A DNA stretch of 64,000 bases, taken from positions 1 to 64,000 of the forward strand of contig JAUTCS010000145.1 of NCBI GenBank assembly GCA_030673825.1, read 5' to 3'. This DNA is from Verrucomicrobiota bacterium JB024 (lineage in GTDB: Bacteria; Verrucomicrobiota; Verrucomicrobiia; Opitutales; Cerasicoccaceae). Of the stretch, positions 16,561 to 25,592 are shown piece by piece. The position numbers and the translations under genes are program-made. Within the stretch, counting starts at the first letter, position 1. Each line of letters opens with the position of its first letter. Under the pieces are notes generated by a model, which saw only the letters and a program-made list of their open reading frames with translations, had not been told where the DNA came from and made no database searches.

Positions 16561-19368
16561 TTACTCGGACACTTCGCGGCTGATACCGCCGCCGGGGGTC
16601 ACAATAATCGGATTCTGGAAGAGCGAGTTGGCCTCGACGTTGCGCAGGCGCTGGCCGCTCGGCGAACCTCCGGGGGAGATCAGGTTGGCGGTGACGAAGA
16701 TCAGCAGGTTCTTCTTCGAGGAGGTTTCACCCTTGGACTGGAACAGACGGCCCAGCAGCGGGATGTCGCCAAGAAGCGGCACCTTGTCATTGACCGTCTT
16801 GACCTCTTCGCGGGTCAGACCACCGATGACCACCGTGGCGCCATCATACACGGTCACTTCCGTGCGGACTTCGCGGGTGCTGAAGATCGGCTGGTAGAAG
16901 CCCGAGGGAACCGACACCGTGGTGCCACCGGAGATAGCCACACTGGTACCGCCGTATTCGACGAACCCTTCAAACTCGGTCACGCGGGGCTCGAGCTTGA
17001 GCGAAATGTTCTGGTTTTCTTCGACCGTGGGGGTCACTTCCATTTCCACACCGACGTTGCGGACGGTGAAGTCCTGCGGCGTACCGGCGGTGATGGTAAC
17101 ACCGGCGGAACCACCCGTGGTGCTAGTCGAGGTACCGACTTCAGATTCGATGTCGCTGTAGTTTTCCGGATAGCGCAGTTCCTGGGCGACCACGATCTGG
17201 GCGGTACGACCCGAGAGAACCGTCAGGCGGGGCGAGCTCAGGAGGTCGCTGCCTTGCTTGCGAGAGAGAGCGGTGATCAGCATCTGGATATTGGCACCAC
17301 CGATACCGAAGGTCACATCGGCAGCCAAGCCGCCGGACGTACCGAGGTCGATCGTGTTCGGCAGGCTCGGGGGGCTTTGCGCATAGGTCTTGGTGCTCGC
17401 CGGGACAGTCACAGGAGGTGTGGTGTCGGTGGTGTATCCCTGCTGCTCGATGATCAGGTTGCTGGACGCCGAGTTGATGCTGAACGCACTGGAGAGGTTC
17501 CGGTTGGCGGTACTGACCGTTGAAATGCCGCCCGTGGTCGGGAAATTAACATTCCAGTTGAAGTTCATTTCGTCGAGGACGCCCTGATTGACTTCGAGGA
17601 ACTTGGCTTCGATTTCGACCTGCTTGGGCTGGTCGTAGCGGCGCAGAATGTTGCGCATCTTTTCCAGGTTCTTCGGGGTCTGGGTCACAATCAGCTGGGT
17701 ACCGTCAAAGGCGAGGCTGGAACCGCTGGTGCTCTCGAAGGGCACACCGGCCTTGGTAAAGAACTGGAGCAGGGCCGCTTCCGTATCGGAGCTGCTGCTG
17801 GTGCTGCCGCCGCCGGTAGTAGCCGGGGCAAAGGGATCGGCCGCAGCCTTGCTGCCACCACCGGAATCACCACCGACACCGGTCAGGCGAATAACCACTC
17901 CGCGGGAAATCGGGAAGAACTCGGTTTCCAGGTAGTTGCCTTCGTCACCGGGGCGCACCACCACGGCGTCGTTCTGCACGTCCCAAGTGTAGTCCACCGA
18001 GCCCGTCACGAAGTCGAGGATCTTGTCCAGGCTGAGGTTACGCAGCGTGATGCTGACCATCGGGTCGTTGCCGCCCCAGTTGGCCGGGACGATGTTCACG
18101 CCTCTGTCCTTCGCATCTTCGGTGGTCTTGTCGTAATCGACGGACAGTTCGGAAAGGGTTTCCACCACGCGGGAGAGCGGGACCTGGGCGAAGCTGACGC
18201 GGGGGATCTCGATCTTGGCGAGCTTCTGCAGCAGGGTCGTGCCACGATCCGGGCCGACTTCGGGAGGCGTCAACTGGAAAATCTGCGGGCGCTGCCACGA
18301 GCGAGCAACTTCCTGCAGCATTTCGTCGCGGGTCTTGGAATGGTCGAGGTAATTGGTGTCCTTGAGCTGGCGCATGATCTCGACCTGGAGCCCCTTGGCC
18401 GCGGCATTGTTCGGGTCGCGGGCTTCGATCTCGCGCAGGGTGGAGGAAGAGCCTTCGTAATCGCCATAAAGCATCTGAGCGCGAGCCTTGATCATGAGTT
18501 GGTCAACAACGGCCTGGTTGCTCATGAACTCGGGGCTGAGCTTTTCGGGATCCTGGTACCAGGGATCGTCTTCGAGGGCGGTCACCTTGGCTTCAAAAGC
18601 ACGGGCGCGTTCGTCGTCACCAAGCTTCTCACGGTACTGGGTGAGATAGATGGTGGCTTCGGCGGCGTTGTGGTCCTTGAGGGCGGCGTTGCCCTGATCA
18701 AGGATGATATCGCCACGCAGTTCGCGAATCTTTTCGATGGTCGAAGCAGTGGCGGTGTTGAGGGTCAGGGAATTCTGGGCTTCAGTCAGCAGCGCGTCGG
18801 CATCGGCATAACGCTCGGCCTTGATCAGCTTCTTGGCGTCGGCGATGGCTTCCTTGGCCATGCCCAGGGCCATGTCCTGAGTGGCGGCTTCGGCTTCGAG
18901 GACGGCGTCGAGCTCGGAAGTGGGCTCACCGGTCGGGGTCGGAACGACATACTCCTCAGCGTCGGTGATCATCTCGCCATTGGGGTTCTCGGCGACGGCA
19001 ACCACGGTCGTGGCCTGAACGCCATTGGAGCTGCTCGAAGAGGGGCTGAACTCCTCCACTGCGGCGGCCTGGCCGTAAACGGTCGGCTGGCCCTGATCAC
19101 GGCGCTCGATGTCCTTGTTGACCGCCAGCAGGAGGCGTTGGACATTGACGTCGTTGGGCGAAAGGCGGAGCAGCTCTTCCAAGTTGGCCTTGGCGGCATC
19201 GAGGTCACCAGCGTCGCGAGCACGGATCGCGGTGGACATCAGGCGGATCTTTTCCTGCGTGTCACTGCTTTGGGCCATCGAGGGGGTGGCCAGAAAAGCC
19301 TGACCCATCAGCACAAATGCCAAGCAGGCAAGCGTCATCAGGCGAGGGAGTTTTAGGATGTTTGTCAT
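16561..19368 (-). CDS. secretin, PilQ/GspD type (Amuc_1098-like)
   Basis: Outer-membrane channel subunit. The 935-aa protein begins with a signal peptide (about residues 1-32, ending ATPSMAQ). It continues with a long helical, TPR-like region (35-380; AMSTAIRARDAGDLDAAKAN-like pattern near its start). N0 and N1-type domains follow (IPRVSFAQVPLSRVVETL; VTQTPKNLEKMRNILRRYD). The secretin core carries GGLTREEVKTVNDKVPLLG and IPLLGRLFQ. It lacks the AMIN domains of many PilQ proteins; the tetratrico-like N-terminus is as in Akkermansia Amuc_1098. The ATG at 19368 gives a proper signal peptide. It is the last gene of the operon and is followed by a terminator. Confidence 0.88.
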   Translation of the reverse strand: MTNILKLPRLMTLACLAFVLMGQAFLATPSMAQSSDTQEKIRLMSTAIRARDAGDLDAAKANLEELLRLSPNDVNVQRLLLAVNKDIERRDQGQPTVYGQAAAVEEFSPSSSSSNGVQATTVVAVAENPNGEMITDAEEYVVPTPTGEPTSELDAVLEAEAATQDMALGMAKEAIADAKKLIKAERYADADALLTEAQNSLTLNTATASTIEKIRELRGDIILDQGNAALKDHNAAEATIYLTQYREKLGDDERARAFEAKVTALEDDPWYQDPEKLSPEFMSNQAVVDQLMIKARAQMLYGDYEGSSSTLREIEARDPNNAAAKGLQVEIMRQLKDTNYLDHSKTRDEMLQEVARSWQRPQIFQLTPPEVGPDRGTTLLQKLAKIEIPRVSFAQVPLSRVVETLSELSVDYDKTTEDAKDRGVNIVPANWGGNDPMVSITLRNLSLDKILDFVTGSVDYTWDVQNDAVVVRPGDEGNYLETEFFPISRGVVIRLTGVGGDSGGGSKAAADPFAPATTGGGSTSSSSDTEAALLQFFTKAGVPFESTSGSSLAFDGTQLIVTQTPKNLEKMRNILRRYDQPKQVEIEAKFLEVNQGVLDEMNFNWNVNFPTTGGISTVSTANRNLSSAFSINSASSNLIIEQQGYTTDTTPPVTVPASTKTYAQSPPSLPNTIDLGTSGGLAADVTFGIGGANIQMLITALSRKQGSDLLSSPRLTVLSGRTAQIVVAQELRYPENYSDIESEVGTSTSTTGGSAGVTITAGTPQDFTVRNVGVEMEVTPTVEENQNISLKLEPRVTEFEGFVEYGGTSVAISGGTTVSVPSGFYQPIFSTREVRTEVTVYDGATVVIGGLTREEVKTVNDKVPLLGDIPLLGRLFQSKGETSSKKNLLIFVTANLISPGGSPSGQRLRNVEANSLFQNPIIVTPGGGISREVSE

Positions 19369-19413
19369 GTGCGAGGTAACGTAGATCAGCAATACTTACG
19401 CTGAGGTGACTGA

Positions 19414-20364
19414 TTAATTAAAAAAGTTAAAAGCTTCCGGCAAATTAGTATCACTTTGCGGAGTGCTTGGCGTATTTTTTTCTTCGGGTTGAGGCTCGGG
19501 GTTCGTTTTAACGGGGGTAAGTACCTTGACGATCGGCTCCGGCTCGGTGCCGTCTTCAGTAGCAGAGGGGAGTTTCTCGACGGTTGCCGTCTGGTTGTCA
19601 AAGTTAAACTCCTCTAAAGTGAAGGTGGCATCGTCAAACGTTTTCTTATCGCCAACATTGGTCCAGGTGAAGCTCTCCGGCGCGTAAGGCTCGGTCGTGG
19701 ACATGTTGATTTCGTACTTGTTGGGCACGTAGAGGCGCTCGGCGGTCGTCAGGGTGAGGTTCTCACCGCTGCGGGTATCCTTGATCACCACGGTCGGGTA
19801 GCGGAAGATCTCGGTGGAGCCCTCCGTCTCGATTTCCTTACGCTCAACCTTGAAGGAAAGGATCTCGAAGTCCTGCGCGGGGAACTTGTCGCCGACGCTG
19901 CCACGGATGGTCTCGTGGTTCTCGTGGTTGTAGAACTGCACGATGGCGTGGTCGAAGTTGCCGTCGTTGGACTCAAAGTAGGCCTCGAACTGGATGCGGA
20001 AAAGTTCGCGGTTGAGGCTGTTGAGCACCAGACCGAAGGGCGGCGGCGGCGGAATGTCGTCGGGGCCGAGGGGCGCATCCCAGGTCAATTGGCCGAGGGT
20101 CGGGTCCCAGTAGATCTTGGGCGGCGTGAAGACCTGATAAATACGGTTCGGGTTGTCGTCCACCGGTTTGACATTGGGCCAGTCCGTGGCGCCGGTTTCG
20201 ACCGGTGTCGGGACGGGGACCGGCTCGAAGGCCGCGCCCGTGGGTTTGCCGCTGAGAGCCTTGCTCTCGGGGCCGCTCTGGCCTCCCATGAAGTAGAAGG
20301 CCAGGGAACCGGCCAGCAACAGCAACGCGACAACTAAAAGGATCTTATCGTAAAACTTGTTCAT
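19414..20364 (-). CDS. membrane-anchored pilus/secretion accessory protein (Amuc_1099-like position)
   Basis: A 316-aa protein with one N-terminal transmembrane segment (about residues 5-27: ILLVVALLLLAGSLAFYFMG). A Pro-rich linker follows, then a mixed alpha/beta extracytoplasmic region with WDPTLGQLTWDAPLGPDD, and a Pro/Thr/Glu-rich C-terminus. No enzyme motif is visible. By position between the PilO-like protein and the secretin it occupies the place of PilP in type IV pilus operons and of Amuc_1099 in Akkermansia. That correspondence rests on gene order. It is 12 bp downstream of the Amuc_1100-like gene. Confidence 0.65.
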   Translation of the reverse strand: MNKFYDKILLVVALLLLAGSLAFYFMGGQSGPESKALSGKPTGAAFEPVPVPTPVETGATDWPNVKPVDDNPNRIYQVFTPPKIYWDPTLGQLTWDAPLGPDDIPPPPPFGLVLNSLNRELFRIQFEAYFESNDGNFDHAIVQFYNHENHETIRGSVGDKFPAQDFEILSFKVERKEIETEGSTEIFRYPTVVIKDTRSGENLTLTTAERLYVPNKYEINMSTTEPYAPESFTWTNVGDKKTFDDATFTLEEFNFDNQTATVEKLPSATEDGTEPEPIVKVLTPVKTNPEPQPEEKNTPSTPQSDTNLPEAFNFFN

Positions 20365-20376
20365 GCGGCAGTCCGA

Positions 20377-21435
20377 TTACTGGGGGTTCTGCGACGAGGT
20401 GGCGTTCTCCAGGGCCGCCACATCGGACGGGGCCTGGACGAGAACTTTGATGTACTCGACCACGACGGTGAACTGCGAAAGGTTCTCCTCCACGATGGGC
20501 TCCTTGGCAGCGGCCTTCTGTTCCTCAGTGGGAGCAGTGGTGCCGCCAGTATCGAAGAGGTCGAAGGGGCTCGACGCGCGGCTCGAAGAGCTGGAGGCCG
20601 CGGCTTTCTTTTCGGCAGGCTGGACCTCGACGCTGCGCACTACCAGGGGCAGCTCGAACTCTTCCAGACTCTTCAGAAAATCACGCAGGCTCTGGGTATA
20701 GCCGGTGAAGACCAGGCGGAAGGCGACCGTCTCGACCGCGCCGGGGACGCGGGCGCTGAGGCCACCGATTTCAAACTCGTCGTTGTTACCCTTGCCGGCG
20801 TTCTGCTGCTTGCTCTGCTTGTTGCCCGGTTGCGGCTGGGCGGCGGCAACATCCTCGACCACGACCTCGCGCTGGATCTGCACGAGCGAGAAGGGGCGGC
20901 TGTCGTAGAGCTTGCGAAGGACGTAACTGAGAATCTCCTTCTGTTCGAAAACCTCGGGGATGAACTTGGCCGGGGGCGGCGTACCGGAGGAAAGGAAGCG
21001 CGAGAAGCCGAACTCGAAGTCCTTGGGCAGAGCCATGCCGACGTCACCCTTTTTCGCACCCTGAGGCTCGATCTCGGCGGCGTCCTTGGTGAACTGCTCC
21101 TTGAAGGCTTCTAGCTGGAAGAGCATGTCGGCCTCGGTCTTGGGCACGTCCTTGGAGATGAAGGTCGGCACGCGGCCCTTGGTGTCATCCACCTGAGTCT
21201 GGAGGGCGGCGGCGAGAGCCTCGACGTTTTTCTCGGAGGTCTCGACGTTCTGCTCGGTCGGCGCGGGACTCAGCCCGAGAGCGGACTTGTAGCTGCGCTC
21301 GGCCTGCTCGTAGCTCTTCTGAGCCTTGCCCAGGCTGGACCAGGACAGGAAAATGAAGACCAGTCCCGCTATGAATAGCAGGACGAACACGGTGACCAGG
21401 CTGGCGAAGGCAGGGTATTTTTTAAAGAAGCCCAT
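20377..21435 (-). CDS. PilO-like inner-membrane protein (Amuc_1100-like)
   Basis: A 352-aa protein: short cytoplasmic N-terminus (MGFFKKYPAF), one transmembrane helix (about 11-33), and a coiled-coil region (about 35-110, SLGKAQKSYEQAERSYKSAL). A ferredoxin-like periplasmic domain follows (about 215-275 with FRLVFTGYTQSLRDFLKSLE and LPLVVRSVEVQP). This is the PilO/GspM plan and that of Amuc_1100, the Akkermansia protein studied for host effects; Amuc_1100 itself is somewhat shorter. A Ser-rich low-complexity stretch precedes the C-terminal strand. It starts 9 bp after the PilM-PilN gene. Confidence 0.75.
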   Translation of the reverse strand: MGFFKKYPAFASLVTVFVLLFIAGLVFIFLSWSSLGKAQKSYEQAERSYKSALGLSPAPTEQNVETSEKNVEALAAALQTQVDDTKGRVPTFISKDVPKTEADMLFQLEAFKEQFTKDAAEIEPQGAKKGDVGMALPKDFEFGFSRFLSSGTPPPAKFIPEVFEQKEILSYVLRKLYDSRPFSLVQIQREVVVEDVAAAQPQPGNKQSKQQNAGKGNNDEFEIGGLSARVPGAVETVAFRLVFTGYTQSLRDFLKSLEEFELPLVVRSVEVQPAEKKAAASSSSSRASSPFDLFDTGGTTAPTEEQKAAAKEPIVEENLSQFTVVVEYIKVLVQAPSDVAALENATSSQNPQ

Positions 21436-21444
21436 GTTCGGAAA

Positions 21445-23082
21445 TCAGAGGGGTTTTTCCGGATTGGTGATAAGGTTGAACTCGAACTTGAGGATGCGCG
21501 GGTTCGAGTTGTCGAACTTGATGTTCGCCACCCGGTCGATGAACTCAGAGTCGGCGAAACTGTCCAGCAGGGTGTTGACGCGGTCCGCAGCTTGGCGGGC
21601 GCTCTCGGTCGGACTGTCCGGATTGTAATTGGTGATAAGGATCCGGCCGGTCATCTTCACCCGGTCGCCGGAGGCGCGGTCGAGCTGGAGATTTTCGAGC
21701 CAGACATCCTGCACGTCCTGCAGGCGCTGCTGCAGGTCCGTAAAGAACACGATCCAGTTGGAGCGGGAGTTGACGAGTTCTTCGAGGTTGCCGACATCCT
21801 TGCTCAACTGCTGAGCCTTGTCGCGATTCGCGACGATCTCGCTGTGCAGCTTGTTGAGGGGGGCGACTTTGCTCTGGATCTGCCGAGCGGCGTCCTTGTA
21901 TTCGGTCGCCGTGCTCTTGAAAGCGAGGATCGGCGGAACGGTGGCCAGCGCCAGCAGGATGGCCGCGATGGCGATAAAGGGGCGCTGCTTGGCGAAGCGC
22001 ATCTCGTCGGCCAAGCCGGGAGGCAGCAGGTTGATGCTGACGGCGTCCGGCTGGACCAGTTGGGCGGCCTCACCGATGACTTCACCCAGCGAGTACAGGT
22101 TGTCCCCGAGTTCGTCCTTGTCCAGCTTGCCGCCGGTGTGGACGTTCTGAAGCGGGTCGAAGTACTCGACCGGCACCTTTTGCTGTTCACTGAGAAACTC
22201 GGCCAGGCCGGGCAGAAGGGAACCGCGACCAGTCAGCAGGATGCGGGTCGGGGCCTTGGCGCCGTGCTGACGGCGGAAATTGACGATCGAGCGGGTGATG
22301 TCCTGGCTGATGCGGCGCTGGAAGATCTGCGCGTTGTTCTGCAGGATCTGCACCGAGGGGTGATCGGGCTCGTAGCTGGTCTGGCCAGAGAAGAAGGCGA
22401 CCTTGACCGTTTCGGCTTCGTTAAACTTCTTGCCGAGGTTGTCCGCAAGGTTCTGGGTCAGGGAATTGCCGCCCAGGGCGATATTACGGATAAAGAAGCC
22501 CGCTTCATTAATAAAGATCAGGTTCGAGGAGCGCGCGCCGATGTTAACCAGCAGGGTGTCCTCGTCGTCCTCGTAGTTGAGCTTGTAGGCGTTGTAATCG
22601 AGGATGGACGCCGCCGGGATGCGGGACGGGGAGATGCCATAGCCGCCGATCTGCTGGCAGAAGCTGTTGATAACGTCTGACTTGATGGCGATGAGGATAA
22701 CCTCGGTTTCGACACCGTCGTCGGAGATCACCTGATAATCCCAGACCACATCGGAGAGCGGATACGGGATGTTCTGCTGCGCCTCGAAGGCGATGATCTG
22801 CGCCTGCTTGGCAGCCTCGACGTGGGGCACCTTGATCGTCTTGGTCAGCAGCTGGTAGCCGGGGGCGATCAGGGTGGCGGGGCCGTGGAACTTGTTACGG
22901 CGGAGGATGTCACCAAGCTTGACCGTCAGCGCACTCAGCCATTCCTCATCGATCGAGTAATCGTAGTCGAGTTCCTCGATCACGAAGTCCTCAAGCATGA
23001 GGTCTCCGCTGTTAACGGAGAATGTCGAGACGGACACGTGGCTGGCACCACAATTAATAATCAGGGTCTTGGAAGCACTCAT
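21445..23082 (-). CDS. PilM-PilN fusion protein (Amuc_1101-like)
   Basis: A 545-aa protein joining two pilus-platform parts. Residues 1-335 form an actin/FtsA-like ATPase domain of the PilM type (LIINCGASHVSVSTF, TLLVNIGARSSNLIFI, ILLTGRGSLLPGLAEFL). After a linker comes one transmembrane helix (about 365-385: PFIAIAAILLALATVPPILA), then coiled coil. A PilN-like ferredoxin fold ends the protein (about 430-545: WIVFFTDLQQRLQDVQDVWL, VKMTGRILITNYN). In Proteobacteria these are two proteins. It would link the cytoplasmic ring to the PilO/secretin complex. Followed closely by the PilO-like gene. Confidence 0.82.
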   Translation of the reverse strand: MSASKTLIINCGASHVSVSTFSVNSGDLMLEDFVIEELDYDYSIDEEWLSALTVKLGDILRRNKFHGPATLIAPGYQLLTKTIKVPHVEAAKQAQIIAFEAQQNIPYPLSDVVWDYQVISDDGVETEVILIAIKSDVINSFCQQIGGYGISPSRIPAASILDYNAYKLNYEDDEDTLLVNIGARSSNLIFINEAGFFIRNIALGGNSLTQNLADNLGKKFNEAETVKVAFFSGQTSYEPDHPSVQILQNNAQIFQRRISQDITRSIVNFRRQHGAKAPTRILLTGRGSLLPGLAEFLSEQQKVPVEYFDPLQNVHTGGKLDKDELGDNLYSLGEVIGEAAQLVQPDAVSINLLPPGLADEMRFAKQRPFIAIAAILLALATVPPILAFKSTATEYKDAARQIQSKVAPLNKLHSEIVANRDKAQQLSKDVGNLEELVNSRSNWIVFFTDLQQRLQDVQDVWLENLQLDRASGDRVKMTGRILITNYNPDSPTESARQAADRVNTLLDSFADSEFIDRVANIKFDNSNPRILKFEFNLITNPEKPL

Positions 23083-23167
23083 GCGGGGAGTCAGGGGTTT
23101 TCCAGGCGTTCAGGCGGCAGGGCAAGTAAAATCTTCACGGCGATACGGTTATATCACCTATTTGCGA

Positions 23168-23761
23168 TTACTTCGGCTCTTTGCGAATAAATGCCGGGGG
23201 AGAACGGTCAACCGGGGCGTAAGGGGAGAGGTAGTAAGGCACCAGAATGCCTTCGGTCTTCGAAGCCTCGGAGTTGGCGCGGTTCAGGAAATTCTGGGCG
23301 GCAGCCAGGTCTGAAATGCTGCTGGAGGTGTTGGGCTTGTCCATCGGGACGGCCTTACCGTCCACGGTCAGCTCGATGATCCAGTAGTCCGGCTCATTGG
23401 CCAGATCGCCACGCTCAACGATGTCGTAGGGGATCCAGAAGGCCAGGAGCTTGTCCTGATTGACCTCGAGGGTGGCGATGGTCGCCTCGGACTGGAGGAA
23501 GTAAAAGGTGTTCTCGCGGCGGTCGATCAGGTAGCCGAGGGTGACGCGGATGCCGACATTATCGACGTACTTCTCATTGTACGCTTTGGGGTCGGGGTTC
23601 TCGATCGCGCGCAGCTTGACCGTCACATTGTTCCAGCGGTAGTTACCGACGCTATTGTTAAAATCTACGTCTGCGACCACCACAGGACGCTCCTGGGCGT
23701 GAAGGTTAAGAAGACCGGCGAAAATGAACAAGAGGGGGAGGAAGCAACGAAACATGGTCAT
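23168..23761 (-). CDS. small periplasmic protein of the pilus locus (Amuc_1102-like)
   Basis: A 197-aa protein with a signal peptide (about 1-22, ending LNLHAQ) and a beta-rich mature part (VVVADVDFNNSVGNYRWNNV, YWIIELTVDGKAV). No cysteine pair or enzyme motif is seen. It is the first gene of the five-gene operon, as Amuc_1102 is in Akkermansia. That protein is reported to have an immunoglobulin-like fold. Start chosen at 23761 (MTMFRCFLPL); a start two codons later is equally possible. The role is unknown. A chaperone or minor structural part of the machine is an inference. Confidence 0.65.
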   Translation of the reverse strand: MTMFRCFLPLLFIFAGLLNLHAQERPVVVADVDFNNSVGNYRWNNVTVKLRAIENPDPKAYNEKYVDNVGIRVTLGYLIDRRENTFYFLQSEATIATLEVNQDKLLAFWIPYDIVERGDLANEPDYWIIELTVDGKAVPMDKPNTSSSISDLAAAQNFLNRANSEASKTEGILVPYYLSPYAPVDRSPPAFIRKEPK

Positions 23762-23889
23762 CGGGGGAGTAAAAAGCACTCGGGCTTTGCAGTTCAATCA
23801 CAAATCTCGGGGGCAAAAAAAATAAGCGGAACTGGCCTGGGGTAGAACCCGCAGTTGACCCGCATCCTGTTCTTAGTATCACTTCGGCG

Positions 23890-24387
23890 ATGGATTCCGA
23901 CCTGCCTTTTCGCATCAGCGTGCTACTTTTTATCCGGGACGAAGCCGGGCGGCTGCTGCTCATCGAGCGCCGCAAGGCCCCCAATCTGGGCTGCTGGAGC
24001 CCCGTCGGGGGGAAGCTGGAAATGGCCCGGGGCGAGTCTCCCTACGAGTGCGCCATCCGCGAAATGCAGGAAGAAACCGGGCTGGTGGCCACCGAAAAGG
24101 ACCTCCACCTGTTCGCCATGATCTCGGAAAAGGGCTACGAGGGCTCCGGCCACTGGCTGATGTTCCTGTTCGACTGCCACAAGCCGCTCAAGGCCCTGCC
24201 GCCTGAGATCGACGAGGGCCCGATGGCCTTTTTCACCCGCGAGGAGGTGGATGGGCTCAAAGTGCCCCCCTCGGACCGCCATTTGATCTGGCCCAACTAT
24301 GACCGGCACAGATCCGGCTTCATCGCGCTGCGGGCCGATTGTCAGCCCGAAACCGATTTACAAATTGTTGTTGAAGAAAAACACTAG
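23890..24387 (+). CDS. Nudix hydrolase
   Basis: A 165-aa cytosolic pyrophosphohydrolase of nucleoside diphosphate derivatives. The Nudix box is visible as GKLEMARGES followed by REMQEETGL with the correct seven-residue spacing between the Glu and the REx2-3EE core. Two additional residues lie in the first half compared with the canonical G-x5-E. The N-terminal ISVLLFIRDEAGRLLLIERR is typical of the fold. Substrate cannot be predicted. It is divergent from the pilus locus and 65 bp upstream of pdhA. Confidence 0.88.
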   Translation: MDSDLPFRISVLLFIRDEAGRLLLIERRKAPNLGCWSPVGGKLEMARGESPYECAIREMQEETGLVATEKDLHLFAMISEKGYEGSGHWLMFLFDCHKPLKALPPEIDEGPMAFFTREEVDGLKVPPSDRHLIWPNYDRHRSGFIALRADCQPETDLQIVVEEKH

Positions 24388-24452
24388 CTGATCCACAGTC
24401 GTCAGCCCTGAACGCCGGGCTCTCACTTACCCGGCCAACACTACTTCATGCC

Positions 24453-25559
24453 GTGAGCAGCGAAACCGATATCTATAAAAAGCCTGAATACGTCAGCGTC
24501 ATGCCCGACACGGATTACTCCGATGCCGAGGTCAACAAGGTCCTCACCCCGGAGCAAAAGATCCAGCTCTACCGGGACATGGTCCGCATCCGCCGCTTCG
24601 AGGAGCGCAGCATCCGGGTGTACCAACAAGGCAAGATCGGGGGCTTTCTTCACCTTTACATCGGCCAGGAAGCCATCGCCGTCGGCACGGTTTCGCTCCT
24701 GGGCGCCGACGACCACGTCATCACCGCCTACCGCGACCACGGGCACGCCCTGGCCGTGGGCATGAACATGAACGAGTGCATGGCCGAGCTTTGCGGCAAG
24801 CACACCGGCTGTTCCAAGGGCAAGGGCGGGTCCATGCACTTTTTCGCCCCGGACAAGAACTACTGGGGCGGGCACGGCATCGTCGGCGGGCAGACCCCGC
24901 TGGGCGCCGGGATCGCCTACGCCCTCAAGTACCGCGGCCTGAAGGGTTGCTGCCTGTGCTTCATGGGGGACGGGGCCGTCAACCAGGGCGCCGTGCACGA
25001 AGCTTTCAACCTCGCCCAGCTCTGGGAGCTGCCGGTCATTTACGTGATCGAGAACAACGGCTACTCCATGGGCACGAGCCAGGTGCGCTCCTCCGCCTTT
25101 AACGAGTACCTGGCCAAGCGGGCCGAGGGCTACGCCATGGCCTGGGACGTCGTCAACGGCAACGACATCTACAGCGTCCGCGCCGCCACCGCCGAGGCCA
25201 TCAAGCGCGCCCACAACGAGTCCATGCCCACCCTGCTGGAGATCATCACCTACCGCTACCGCGGCCACTCCATGTCCGACCCGGACAAGACCTACCGCGA
25301 AAAGAAGGAGATCCAGGACTACAAGGAAAAGAAGGACCCGATCACGGTTTTCCAAAATATCCTGCTGGCCGAAAAGGTTCTCACCGACGACCTCATCCAG
25401 TCCATCGACAAGGAGGCCCGCCAGGAGGCCGAGGACGCCGCCAACTTCGCCGACCAGAGCCCCTTCCCCCCCGAGGAGTCCATCCTTGAGGACATCTACT
25501 GGGAGGAAGACAACCGCTCCGAGGAGACCACCTCGCAGGGAACCATCATCTTTGAATAA
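24453..25559 (+). CDS. pdhA: pyruvate dehydrogenase E1 alpha subunit
   Basis: Thiamine-diphosphate-dependent decarboxylase part of the pyruvate dehydrogenase complex. The 368-aa product shows the TPP-binding motif GDGAVNQGAVHEAFN ending in ENN, the segment GGHGIVGGQTPLGAG, and the YRYRGHSMSDPDKTYR phosphorylation-loop-like segment of E1 alpha. The start is a GTG at 24453 giving a 30-residue leader before the conserved core. A later start is possible. It is followed after 33 bp by pdhB and then pdhC, forming an operon. The E3 subunit is not in the window. Confidence 0.95.
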   Translation: MSSETDIYKKPEYVSVMPDTDYSDAEVNKVLTPEQKIQLYRDMVRIRRFEERSIRVYQQGKIGGFLHLYIGQEAIAVGTVSLLGADDHVITAYRDHGHALAVGMNMNECMAELCGKHTGCSKGKGGSMHFFAPDKNYWGGHGIVGGQTPLGAGIAYALKYRGLKGCCLCFMGDGAVNQGAVHEAFNLAQLWELPVIYVIENNGYSMGTSQVRSSAFNEYLAKRAEGYAMAWDVVNGNDIYSVRAATAEAIKRAHNESMPTLLEIITYRYRGHSMSDPDKTYREKKEIQDYKEKKDPITVFQNILLAEKVLTDDLIQSIDKEARQEAEDAANFADQSPFPPEESILEDIYWEEDNRSEETTSQGTIIFE

Positions 25560-25592
25560 CCGGCGCACGCGCCCCTAATCTTTTTTGTCCCA

